Shown: positions 1-7,665 of the stretch, piece after piece
How positions within the stretch are numbered: position 1 is the first letter of the stretch
Layout: every line of letters begins with the position of its first letter
Origin: Cephalothrix spiralis
Lineage: Eukaryota > Nemertea > Palaeonemertea > Archinemertea > Cephalotrichidae
Direction: 5' to 3'
Assembly: GCA_032353305.1 (NCBI GenBank)
Contig: JAUCNG010223302.1
Span: forward strand, 1 to 12,814
Length of the DNA stretch: 12,814 bases
The notes under the pieces: model-generated
Database searches by the model: none
Told to the model about the DNA's origin: nothing
Seen by the model: only the letters and a program-made list of their open reading frames with translations
Translations under genes and position numbers: made by a program

Positions 1-2
1 CA

Positions 3-371
3 TCACTGAAAGGACACGGTGAAACTGTTACTAAATGTTGCAGACGACGAAAACAAGGAAATATTGATGTTGCAAAACTACTCATCAAATTAATTAATAT
101 CAATGATAACATATTCACTGCGGTAATTTAAGCATCATTAAACGGACATACTGATTTGATTAACAAATGTGGCAAATTTTGCTCAATCTGGTCTCTCAAA
201 ATGAGTTGAAAACTCAACCAAAGAATCCTTAGTGAAATTAATGATACTAATGATGTATGCGAGCGCGATTATATCGTCGTACAAGGCATTGCAAAGATTG
301 CCGCCCAAAATAACAAATAAGATCGATTAGAGAACTATTGGATTAATGAACTGGATACATATTCGATTTAA
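3..371 (+). pseudogene. Decayed ankyrin-repeat-like coding remnant
   Basis: One plus-strand register reads SLKGHGETV near the start, then GNIDVAKLLIKLININDNIFT and ASLNGHTDLIN. These resemble successive ankyrin repeats (A..xGHxxVxxLLL..GADIN..D..G.TAL). The same register is broken by stops at 129-131, 207-209 and 318-320 before a final stop at 369-371. The resemblance weakens after about 180, although AIAKIAAQNNK near 288-317 could be another helix pair. It may be a decayed gene fragment, a retrocopy, or part of an element. It is truncated by the left edge of the window. Ankyrin consensus is easy to match by chance in short peptides, so confidence is moderate. Confidence 0.4.
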
Positions 372-468
372 TCTTTAAAATTATAATAATTGTTTGGCAT
401 TACATTTACTTCCTTTTTAATAATCATACATGGAAACCACAGTTCAATATTTTTTAACATACTTAAAA

Positions 469-800
469 TGACGTCATAACGCAATAATTACGCAAAAATT
501 TCGATAACTAACTAATGGTAACATTGTGGATTTCAAATATGCAATCCGTTTTATTGGAACTTCAGCCAATTTTGCTGTACTGATAGGGAGAAAATCAGTT
601 TTTCGCCGCTAGGGGGCTGAAAAATGACGTCATGAAAATTTAAATATCATTTGCAAAACTTTCCCTAAGCTTTCAGAAAATATAAGGGTCGTTGGGGTTG
701 GGGTCCATCTTCCGGGTTTTTACGTGGTTGGGGGGTCGAAATATGGATTTTTACTTCGACGTACCAATTTAACCGTCTAATTGTGTATGTATATATTATT
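469..800 (+). repeat. TGACGTCA-bearing dispersed repeat, copy 1
   Basis: This is one of three long copies of the same roughly 320-bp non-coding element. Shared landmarks in order are ATGACGTCAT at the left edge, TTCGATAACTAA, a GCCGCTAGGGG core at 605-615, TGAAAAATGACGTCATGAAAA, CCCTAAGCTTTCAGAAAATAT, a G/T-rich GTTGGGGTTGGGGTC block, and a CCAAT..ACCGT(C/T).AATTGTGTAT end. The sequence has no open frame, so it is probably a MITE or other non-autonomous element. The right end merges with a minisatellite. Confidence 0.75.
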
Positions 801-886
801 TGTAAATATGTGTTGTGGTTTATTCCAATTCAATTGTGTATATGTAAATATTATTTGTAAATATGCGTTGTGGTTTATTCCAATTC
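779..886 (+). repeat. Two-unit tandem repeat of about 54 bp
   Basis: The units at 779-831 and 832-886 share AATTGTGTAT, ATTATTTGTAAATATG and GTTGTGGTTTATTCCAATTC with only a few differences. The unit begins with the same AATTGTGTAT that ends the neighbouring dispersed repeat, which suggests local expansion from the edge of that element. Confidence 0.9.
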
Positions 887-1061
887 GTCAGTAAATAAAT
901 AATGTTTAAATTTGATTAAATTTGAATTCATGACGCAAAATTTGGGACTAGAATTATTGATCTGAGTGCAAAAGTTGTGGCCTAAGAACAGAGAATGTTC
1001 TTTAAACAAAACAAAAAAGACCTTTCAAAAAATAATTTAAATAGTTCGCAATCTATTGTAT

Positions 1062-1146
1062 GTTTCACATTTAGAACGAACCAAAGTAGCGTTTAAATCG
1101 ATTGTATATATAGTATAGTATTTTGGTTCGTTCTAAATACTGAAAC
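1062..1146. repeat. Inverted repeat with ~27-bp arms
   Basis: The left arm at 1062-1088 carries GTTTCA..ATTTAGAACGAACCAAA. The right arm at about 1119-1146 carries the reverse complement, TTTGGTTCGTTCTAAAT..TGAAAC. An uninterrupted 16-bp core is flanked by a few mismatches, around a roughly 30-bp AT-rich centre. It looks like a short palindromic MITE or MITE remnant. Confidence 0.8.
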
Positions 1147-1192
1147 TTAAAAATAATCCCAAATGCGAAAAACTGCATTTTGAACCGATAAT

Positions 1193-1427
1193 TTTGATTA
1201 TTATCCAAACTATTGATTTTTAAAATACTCCGTTTATTTGCTCAAAGAACTTCTATTAAAGCCATCTAGTCCAGAAAATGTATAATCACCATTTCGATAG
1301 TTTCGTTTCCGAATGTCGGTATTCCTTTTTTAAGGAAATCGCCGAAGATGCGCTGAACGTATTTTTCATTTTGAGCGAATAAACGATGCAAAAAGGTCCT
1401 AAAATTGATAATTTGGATAACAATTAA
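1193..1427. repeat. Imperfect terminal-inverted-repeat element (MITE-like)
   Basis: The left arm at about 1193-1250 (TTATCCAAACTATTGATTTT ... CCGTTTATTTGCTCAAA) is matched in reverse complement by the right arm at about 1360-1427 (TTTTGAGCGAATAAACG ... AAAATTGATAATTTGGATAA). The arms are about 60 bp and imperfect. The roughly 110-bp interior contains the palindromic TTCCTTTTTTAAGGAA. No coding capacity is seen. Confidence 0.65.
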
Positions 1428-1619
1428 ATAACTGATTGGGATGTTTTTGAGAGAAGGAATCGTTTAAATGAGATTGATATTTTGTTAACGAATGAAACAA
1501 AATTTGGAATGAAATTTTTACATTTTGTTGTATTTATTTTTATTCCTATCATCAATGACTACAAAGAAGATCCAAAACATATGTACCCATTTCATAGCCA
1601 TCGAATAAAAAGTACTCAC

Positions 1620-1791
1620 CAGTGGTTGGACAGTCTGGCTGGAGGTTCCCTTTCACAATGACCTCACTACAAGATGGTGTATGGAATATGGCGTGCGCAG
1701 CAGATCCAATTCTCCCAGCTTCTGATGCAGATTGAACTTTGACGATGTATCGGCAGTCAAATCGAAGATCGTAAATATCGAATCGATTTGC
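1620..1791 (-). CDS. ANOS1: Anosmin-1 homologue, internal exon: end of FN3-3 and Cys-containing linker
   Basis: A pyrimidine-rich acceptor ending TTTTTAG (AG at 1793-1792) precedes 57 codons plus one base, and the exon ends at CACTG|GTGAGT (GT at 1619-1618). The translated frame is ANRFDIYDLRFDCRYIVKVQ, then SASEAGRIGSAAHAIFHTPSC and a linker with a further cysteine (LQPDCPTT). The human counterpart, recalled from memory, reads NYIILQDLSFSCKYKVTVQ...FFTTPPC followed by a linker with one Cys, so strands E to G of FN3-3 are covered. A longer open frame in another minus-strand register spans this exon but shows no similarity to anything, so the register given here was chosen. The next exon, for FN3-4, was not found between this donor and the left end of the window. 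Confidence 0.92.
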
Positions 1792-1929
1792 CTAAAAATA
1801 AGATAAACGACTTTTATATTTTGGTTTGAATGATTTTTGAATAGAGACAAAAGTATAATCATAAAAATATAATAGAACTTTCCAACTAATAGAGCATCCC
1901 GACATTAAATTCCAGTGATTTTATTAGTT

Positions 1930-2213
1930 AAGAACGCTAGAACGCAACAAAATCAAAAATGTAATCCTAACCAACACTTATTCGCATAATCACAGGAACG
2001 CTAGAACGCCGATCCGCAAGGATCGCATCGAAATTCCAAGTGTGCGGGGACATAATCGCTAGAACGCTAGAAACCAAAATCAAACATGTTCAATTTTGGT
2101 TGCGTTCTAGTGATTATGCCCCGCACATTTGGATCGGCGCTAGCTTTCCTGCGATTATGCGAATTAGTGTTGGTTAGGATTACATGTTTGATTCTGTTGT
2201 GTTGTAGCGTTCT
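1930..2213. mobile_element. Fold-back (long inverted repeat) element in intron
   Basis: The whole segment folds back on itself. Outer arms 1930-1998 and 2145-2213 are near-complementary, including AATCCTAACCAACACT against AGTGTTGGTTAGGATT. A middle pair is GCTAGAACGCCGATCC (2000-2015) with GGATCGGCGCTAGC (2131-2144). An inner pair is 2041-2067 with 2102-2127, and the centre pairs ACCAAAAT with ATTTTGGT. Only about 25 bp on the left (2016-2040) is unpaired. The motif GCTAGAACGC recurs three times in the left arm (1936, 2000, 2059). No protein is encoded, so this would be a non-autonomous fold-back transposon or MITE. Confidence 0.85.
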
Positions 2214-2664
2214 TGCGATTCTGCGAACTAGTGTGCGGTAGGCTTAAGATACACGCTTAGGTGATATTTTTCGCTGGTTTAGAACAATCGTATAGCTTCG
2301 TTTCACACGCCTCACGGCCCCGCTTGCAAATTGACCAAACATGTTAGGTAGGTAGGCTAAATTAAAATGTTGCATATTATTGTTTAGAAATACGTTTCGA
2401 ATGCGAGTCGTAAGTGATATTTTCTCCAGAGACACATTCCATTATTGTGCACTCGTGAATTTAAATATCGCACTCGTCTACAGCTCGTGTTACTAACTCT
2501 ATATACATTATGACGCTCGAAAATATTGATTATACATTGTGACGTATAACTAGTGAAACATAGTCTAACAATTATTATATAGAGAGCACATAGCACAACA
2601 AGCGCAAATGTAGATGCATTGTTTTCTAAATACATTTTAGATAAACATTGCCACAAATGAGAAA

Positions 2665-2707
2665 TAATATAACCATATTAATTATGGGGGGGGGGGTGGT
2701 TATATTA
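2665..2707. repeat. 11-bp inverted repeat flanking an 11-G homopolymer
   Basis: TAATATAACCA at 2665-2675 is the exact reverse complement of TGGTTATATTA at 2697-2707. The spacer holds 11 consecutive G residues (2686-2696). Confidence 0.8.
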
Positions 2708-3301
2708 ACTGCCCCTTTCCGAGTTTATGTTTTGGAAGGGTAGGCTCATTTTGATTATTAATGTTATCAAAAAAATACGAGAGGGCCCGAGTAATAGGTC
2801 CTTCAAACTGTTCTACACATTCATTTCACGACAACAGATATCTACATGACATTAAACAGTTAGCCATAGTTAGCCTACATGTTCTTAATTTCAAAGTTTT
2901 TAAACTAAAGATATCAACGAATTAAACTATAAAGCACAGCAGATTTGTTCAATAGCCAGTAACAATTTGGAGTATCATTAAAAATAAATTCATGGGTTAA
3001 AATCTATTATTATTCTAAAACCAAAAAAAGAGGTTAAAATGAATCAAAAATGAAAATTGTGACATACTAATTGTAGATCAAGATGAGTTTCTAAATCTAA
3101 TGCACATGCAGGAATATGAACTTTTGGTATTCAGTGTCTAGATCCCAGTTTCCACTACAGCGAAAATCTCGGATGTGGGGGCCTATAGCCTACCCCATCA
3201 ACTCAAAAATGTTCCAATATTTTTTTCTTCAGAATAGACAGACACAATTAATGATCACTATTGGGACACTTGGTCCAATTTAATATATTTATTGGCCCAT
3301 G

Positions 3302-3370
3302 GACCGCCCCAAAATAGGTCAAACCAAATGAATATTGGACCATGCGGATAAAAAAATCAGGTTCAGCTTG
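3302..3370 (+). repeat. Diverged direct repeat, copy A
   Basis: This shares with 3885-3960 the ordered blocks CC(A/CC)AAAATA.GTCAAACC, a TTGGACCATGCGGATAA block and GGTTCAGC. It appears to be part of a longer degenerate interspersed repeat with no coding potential visible. Confidence 0.6.
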
Positions 3371-3546
3371 CAGTAAAGCGTGGATAAATAATTGTGAAAA
3401 AATATGGTTCATTTTTTCGGTTAATCTCGGAGTTTGGTACGCGATTTCTCCCGCGATGTCGCGTGATTTACGGCCATTTTCCCTAAAAAGAGACCAAACA
3501 GCGCCAAAAAGGACCAAGTCGACTCGAAAAGGTACCGAACGATATG

Positions 3547-3620
3547 CGAATGAGTTCTAGACTGGTGAGTATTCCCTTTTACCGATTATAGGTCGCTGGT
3601 TCGAATCCGGCTCGCGGGAC
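3547..3620 (+). mobile_element. tRNA-derived SINE head (Lys-like, degenerate)
   Basis: A well-formed T arm is present: stem GCTGG (3595-3599) and CCGGC (3607-3611) around the loop TTCGAAT, giving the RNA polymerase III box B GGTTCGAATCC. Upstream, CCCTTTTACCG resembles an anticodon loop with TTT, and GTTCTAGACTGG is a degenerate D-arm/box A region. The acceptor ends do not pair, so it is not a functional tRNA. It is best read as a SINE head or tRNA pseudogene. Confidence 0.45.
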
Positions 3621-3884
3621 CATGTTGGAAAACATCATTGTGTGATGTTTAGATGAGACACAAACCAGAAGTTGACATCAAGTACTTTATTTGATAATTC
3701 CTAGGTGATTATTAGCTAACGTTCGTTTACTATTTCTATTCAATTCTACTCAAGAGTAGACTAGTACACTTCCGCAATTACAAATTCCAATTATGTCCCT
3801 TTTCATATCACGTGACCTGCGCCAAAAGGTACCAAAATGGGACCATATTTTCGCAATGTAGCCTAGCTGTACTGAATTTGTCAC

Positions 3885-3960
3885 GGGCCACCAAAATATG
3901 TCAAACCCAATCGAAATGGCAAATGTTTGGACCATGCGGATAACAAATTGGGTTCAGCGT
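3885..3960 (+). repeat. Diverged direct repeat, copy B
   Basis: This is the second copy of the unit at 3302-3370, sharing CCAAAATATGTCAAACCCAA, TTTGGACCATGCGGATAAC and GGGTTCAGC in the same order and orientation, about 580 bp away. Confidence 0.6.
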
Positions 3961-4474
3961 AGGGCCGCATTTCCGAGATAAATCGCGGGGTAGGCCTATA
4001 CCACGAAAACACTTGGGTTTGGGCACAGTGTATCAAAAGTTCAATAAACCTGTTTAAGATACTGTATATCAAAGTAAAAAAGAAAATAATCAAAAACAGA
4101 GCGGTGCGTAAAATAAAAGCAAATGAAAGATTCCACAAAAGCTGCTAACATCAAATGTTGGGGTAATCTCGACAAGACTAACTAGACATAGTTTTTACCT
4201 TATCTAGCTCAGCCTGAAATCACGAAACATTGCAAAATTAAAGCGCCATGCTTTTGAAAACAAATTAATAACAAGATGCTTAACTGACAAAATTAACATC
4301 CCACAGTGCACAGTATGGTAAATAGTCTTAAAAGATTTTCGAAGAGATGACCAAGAATTGTATGCCGCGGAATTCTGAAGGTCCCGGTCACTTCTTCATA
4401 TTTTCCCGTTCTACTCGTATTTATACCATGTTCAAAACTGCATATCTTTAATTACTCTTGTCTCTAGACTCATA

Positions 4475-4763
4475 AACACAATTTAATTCTAGCTAAACCC
4501 CATTTCGGCCTGGCATCCCGCGAAAATAAAATCGGTAGATGGACCGAATCCCAACGACACCTATATATTCTGGAAGCTTAGGAAAAGTTAGTTATGCAAA
4601 TATTATTTTGATTTTCATTGCGTCATTTTTCAGACCCCTAGCGGTAAAAACTAAATTTATCTATTTGGCTTAATATACAGTATGTCAATATCTACGAATT
4701 AACATAATTAAAAAAGTTAGTTAGTAATCGAACCTTTTTAGATCATCATTGCGGTACGTCGTC
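4475..4763 (-). repeat. TGACGTCA-bearing dispersed repeat, copy 2
   Basis: Read on the minus strand, this shows the copy-1 landmarks in the same order: CGCAATGATG, TTCGATTACTAACTAAC, TTTTTACCGCTAGGGGTCTG, AAAAATGACGCAATGAAAAT, TTTTCCTAAGCTTCCAG, then GTCGTTGGGATTCGGTCCATC and an AATTGTGT end. Its internal palindrome has mutated to TGACGCAA. It lies head-to-head with copy 3. Confidence 0.75.
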
Positions 4764-4769
4764 TTCAAT

Positions 4770-5085
4770 AATTATGACGTCATTATACTATAGATATTTT
4801 CTCTAAGCTTTCAAAAAATGTAACGCAATGAGGACGTCAAAAGTTCGATAACTAAAAAGCCATTTTATTTATGTTAACATCGTTAAATTCAAATTTGCTA
4901 TCAGTTTCACCGCTAAAAATGACGTCATGAAAATCAATATATCAATTGCGTAACTTATTTTTCCTAAATATTGAGAAAGTATGCGGCTCGCTGGGGTTTG
5001 GGTCTGGACATCGTCTTTTTTTGCGGGGAGGGAACCGAATTGACACACCAATACCGTCCAATTGTGTATAACAAATATTAAGAAT
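4770..5085 (+). repeat. TGACGTCA-bearing dispersed repeat, copy 3
   Basis: On the plus strand this has TGACGTCA at 4775-4782 and again at 4920-4927, TTCGATAACTAA, TTTCACCGCTAAAAATGACG, a G/T-rich GGGGTTTGGGTCTGG block and an ACCGTCCAATTGTGTAT end. A CTCTAAGCTTTCAAAAAATG segment near its left side repeats a motif normally found in the right half, so the copy is internally rearranged. It stops about 55 bp short of the FN3-3 exon donor. Confidence 0.7.
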
Positions 5086-5141
5086 TTTAGAATAGAACGC
5101 GTGACGTCACTCATTGATCGCCATTTTGAATTCATACTTAC

Positions 5142-5377
5142 ATGTGTAGTGGCAGATATCGTCTGAGCAAGTGGGCCTTTGATTTTGCCAACTTCTATAC
5201 AGACTTCTGGTGTCCAATGAAGAAGATATTTATGGACATCAGGCTGTCCAATTGGGTTGTTCCAATAGACTCGCGCCTTTAGTAACCCATTTGTGTACCA
5301 TGGCTTGCCAACGGATACATTTCTGGCAGGAGGTGGAGTTGGTAGACTAAGAATGTCTACAGATACAGTTTTTGGAG
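5142..5377 (-). CDS. ANOS1: Anosmin-1 homologue, internal exon: first part of FN3-3
   Basis: The acceptor TCTTTGCAG (AG at 5379-5378) is followed by 2 + 78x3 bases and the donor CACAT|GTAAGT (GT at 5141-5140). Entry phase 1 and exit phase 0 fit both neighbours. The translation runs from a proline-rich linker (LSLPTPPPARNV) into GKPWYTNGLLKARVYW, which carries the strand-B tryptophan. HKYLLHWTPEVC then matches the anosmin FN3-3 pattern (human: DGQLQVKVYW..RYHVRWFPEAC, from memory), including the unusual cysteine near the end of strand C. That cysteine probably pairs with the one in FDCRY of the next exon, because human anosmin has cysteines at both places; this is inference. This exon is not open as one long frame through its flanks and is recognised from its splice sites and homology. 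Confidence 0.93.
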
Positions 5378-5480
5378 CTGCAAAGACATCAAATATATAT
5401 TATAATACTTTCTTCATTGATTTCATACTTAAAACTAATAATAACAGAACATGCAATGGAATGTAAAATTATTTCCACCT

Positions 5481-5550
5481 AGATACGTATAATCATTCGA
5501 CAAAAAGAGTTAACAAGATACGTATAATCATTCGACACAAAGAACTAACA
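5481..5550 (+). repeat. 35-bp tandem duplication
   Basis: The units 5481-5515 and 5516-5550 both begin AGATACGTATAATCATTCGA and differ at only a few positions. A partly complementary GTCGACTTATACG follows immediately on the right. Confidence 0.9.
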
Positions 5551-5689
5551 AGAGTCGACTTATACGAATTTTTCGGCAAAATATTTTTGTTTTTTAATAT
5601 AAGCATGTTAGATTGACTTTCATAACTGCGTTTACGTGCATTCATAGAATTAAAGTAACCAACGTTTTCTTGCACGCTCAGCAGATTTC

Positions 5690-5870
5690 AAATAGCGATG
5701 CTTAGCGATGTCCAGCGCTACGCAGCGGCGCTAGAAACCTGTCGATCACCCCGATCCACACAACACCTTCAGTGCGAAGTCCCTATATGGCCCGTAATAT
5801 GGGGTTGCGTTACATAGGACTCCAGAGCATAATTTGTTAGCTGCGCGTGCGATGCCTAGCGTTAAGCAGC
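5690..5870. other. GC-richer island with repeated GCGATGCxTAGCG motif, unidentified
   Basis: This stands out from the AT-rich intron by its GC content. GCGATGCTTAGCG (5695-5707) and GCGATGCCTAGCG (5849-5861) lie near the two ends, and AGCGC/GCGCT pairs around CAGCGCTACGCAGCGGCGCT. It could be an old transposon fragment. No reading frame, RNA or splice pattern is recognisable. Confidence 0.35.
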
Positions 5871-6305
5871 ACTATTTTGACATATCCCTGCACCCCTTCC
5901 GGTGTATTTAATTGACTGTTGCACAACAAATCGCTGATCGCATCGTGGAATGGGTCAATGGTGAAAACATCTACGGTAACAGATTTACAACATCAAAACT
6001 GCGACAAAATAAATGTGGTATATAGCCTACAATTTACATTGTGTTTAACATGTTTCAAACTGATAAATATTTCAACTTCGCTAAACATTATAATGCGGAG
6101 TAAGCAGGGTTATCCTTCGATCCCCTGAACTTTCCCTTCTTATTCAAGGGCTACAAGTTATTTCCAGGTTACTCTAGTAAACAAGAGGTAAGAATCTGTA
6201 CAAAATACAACGATGAAATGTGTACTTTAGCACATACAAGGAAACAGAATCAATAATCATCTTGCATAGCCGAATGAATATTTGGGGTCTGCTCTCCCAG
6301 TATAA

Positions 6306-6413
6306 AAATATGGTCTTATATTAATTATCCCTTTTCACGCATAGTAACGGGGATATTAATATGGCTCCTAAACGGAGTAAAAGTTCGTCAACAGAAATAT
6401 TAAAACCATATTA
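6306..6413. repeat. Imperfect inverted repeat, ~17-bp arms
   Basis: AAATATGGTCTTATATT at 6306-6322 is nearly the reverse complement of AATATTAAAACCATATTA at 6396-6413. The interior of about 75 bp contains a second short palindrome-like segment. AT-rich arms make chance more likely here. Confidence 0.4.
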
Positions 6414-6754
6414 TTGAAGTACGTTCTTAATTCTTCTAATTTTAGTAATTATAAACGAGAATATACTCTTTTTTTTAAATCATGATATTTGAATGAGAAT
6501 TCAAACTTACCACTAACATCGATAAGACAATTTCAAATTGTTGACTCAAGTTTCAAATCTTAACAAAAAACTTAATTATATGATGCATTAAAAATATAAA
6601 CTGATTTTGGATTATTCAATTCAATTTAATTACACTACATTTCTTCTATCTTTATCGTGTATGGCCTACAATGGACATTTATTAACTAAAAATGCATGCT
6701 TATTTGGCAATACATTGTAGACATTGTACATTACAAACGATCCTTGAAATCCTC

Positions 6755-6805
6755 CTTTTAATACGTCTTTGAACATTTCTTAAATGTTCAAAGACGTATT
6801 AAAAG
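6755..6805. repeat. Perfect hairpin, 24-bp arms with 3-base loop
   Basis: The left arm 6755-6778 and right arm 6782-6805 are exactly complementary over 24 bases, separated only by CTT. Each arm contains ACGTCTTTGAACATTT or its complement. The pairing is uninterrupted, so it is either recent or maintained. Confidence 0.95.
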
Positions 6806-6970
6806 TTCAAAATAGAATTGAGGCGCAATGCAGCACGATGAACATTTAAAGTAATCAGAGCTGCTTTTGTTTAAGAATTGTTTGAAATTTGAGTCATAAA
6901 TTTAAATTGCCCAAAATAGATAAGCATCTATAACAACATCCAGATGTTAGTGTATTAGTACCGAACTCAC

Positions 6971-7220
6971 TTGTAACCTCATTATCATCACCTGGTGTTT
7001 CCAAAGTGAGGGGTTCGGTGATCACATACATCGAACCGCGCTCACTTTTGAGTTTTTCGTCACCGTAGTGACATAAAGCTTGAATTTGAACAAAATATGT
7101 CGTATCTGGCTCAAGGTCATGGATTTCCATCCGCGTCTGTGTTGCTGGTAATGTTCTTTTAAATTCATCTAAATGTTCTAGAACAGGACTCACTGTTTTC
7201 AGCCTCTTACTCCAAAAAAC
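6971..7220 (-). CDS. ANOS1: Anosmin-1 homologue, internal exon: rest of FN3-2 and acidic linker
   Basis: The acceptor is TTTTATAG (AG at 7222-7221). The exon has 83 codons plus one base and ends at ACAA|GTGAGT (GT at 6970-6969). It opens with VFWSKRLK, directly continuing the FN3-2 strand C of the previous exon. The strand E-F signature is MEIHDLEPDTTYFVQIQAL, typical of FN3 (LxPxTxYxVxV), followed by HYGDEKLKSERGSMYVIT for strand G. A short acidic linker (ETPGDDNEVT) leads towards FN3-3, where vertebrate anosmin also has a longer, less conserved linker. The single trailing base A joins CT of the next exon to make a Thr codon. The methionine partway through this exon is internal and is not a start. 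Confidence 0.93.
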
Positions 7221-7261
7221 CTATAAAAGTAAAGAAGTATGATTACATCATTGTATGTAAT

Positions 7262-7365
7262 ACATGTAATCCTTAATTTGAGTTAGTAACCTTGTACAGT
7301 TTTATAAATAAATTATAATGATCCGAGGACTCATCCTTGCGGAACACCACAAATATGTACACCAC
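7262..7365 (-). pseudogene. LINE reverse-transcriptase fragment A (decayed)
   Basis: On the minus strand, bases around 7348-7315 read CGVPQG-stop-VLGSL. This is the non-LTR retrotransposon RT signature (GVPQGSVLGPLLF) with the serine codon mutated to TGA and a further stop shortly after, followed by FIY. Shared DNA with fragment B runs down to about 7262 (CATGTAATCC). It is a remnant lying within the intron between the 8105-7851 and 7220-6971 exons. Confidence 0.7.
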
Positions 7366-7537
7366 GAAGTAATATAATTTTAAATGTAAACAAGATTCTT
7401 CTGGAAGTAGGTGTAGGACTGTAGGTTAGCTATTTTTGATGGGTTGAAGAGTTTCTACTCTGAAACGATCCCGTCTCGGATAAACGACTTCGTACCTATT
7501 TCCCGTAGAGTTTTAACCTATGATGACAACATTGTTA

Positions 7538-7665
7538 TACATGTAATCCTAAATTTATGTTAGAAATTTAAGCTGAAATATCTTGTACAGTTTTATCAAT
7601 AAATTAAATTACAATGATCCGAGGATTGATTCTTGTGGAACCTTGATACCCACTTTTAGCGTGTT
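7538..7665 (-). pseudogene. LINE reverse-transcriptase fragment B (decayed)
   Basis: The minus-strand register reads TLKVGIKVPQESILGSL, then a stop, then FNLLIKLYKIFQLKF. This corresponds to the RT block around PQGSILGPLLF..YINDL of jockey/CR1/RTE-type LINEs. Stops and substitutions show decay. Fragment A repeats the same segment about 280 bp away in the same orientation. Confidence 0.7.

Larger units (their letters stand above)
1792..5141 (-). other. 3.35-kb intron of the anosmin homologue
   Basis: This intron splits FN3-3. It contains the fold-back element, poly-G inverted repeat, tRNA-like head, direct repeat pair and two TGACGTCA repeats listed separately. In 2240-2660, 2710-3290 and 3970-4470 I see only unremarkable AT-rich sequence with no convincing coding or RNA feature. 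Confidence 0.85.
5378..6970 (-). other. 1.6-kb intron of the anosmin homologue
   Basis: It separates the FN3-2 and FN3-3 exons and holds the 35-bp tandem pair, the GC-richer island, an AT-rich inverted repeat and the perfect 24-bp hairpin. The remaining sequence (5870-6300, 6420-6750) shows nothing I can identify. Confidence 0.85.

Noticed and set aside
1653-1862. Minus-strand 69-codon frame
   Set aside because: It overlaps the anosmin exon in the wrong register; the correct register matches FN3-3.
3595-3611. Functional tRNA gene
   Set aside because: Only the T arm is sound; D, anticodon and acceptor stems do not pair.
6161-6190. Plus-strand mini-exon pattern, TTTCCAG followed 20 bases later by GAGGTAAG
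   Set aside because: The intervening sequence is tiny, contains TAG, and has no partner exons on that strand.
6755-6805. miRNA precursor
   Set aside because: The stem is perfect and the loop only 3 bases, unlike an animal pre-miRNA, and there is no longer flanking stem.
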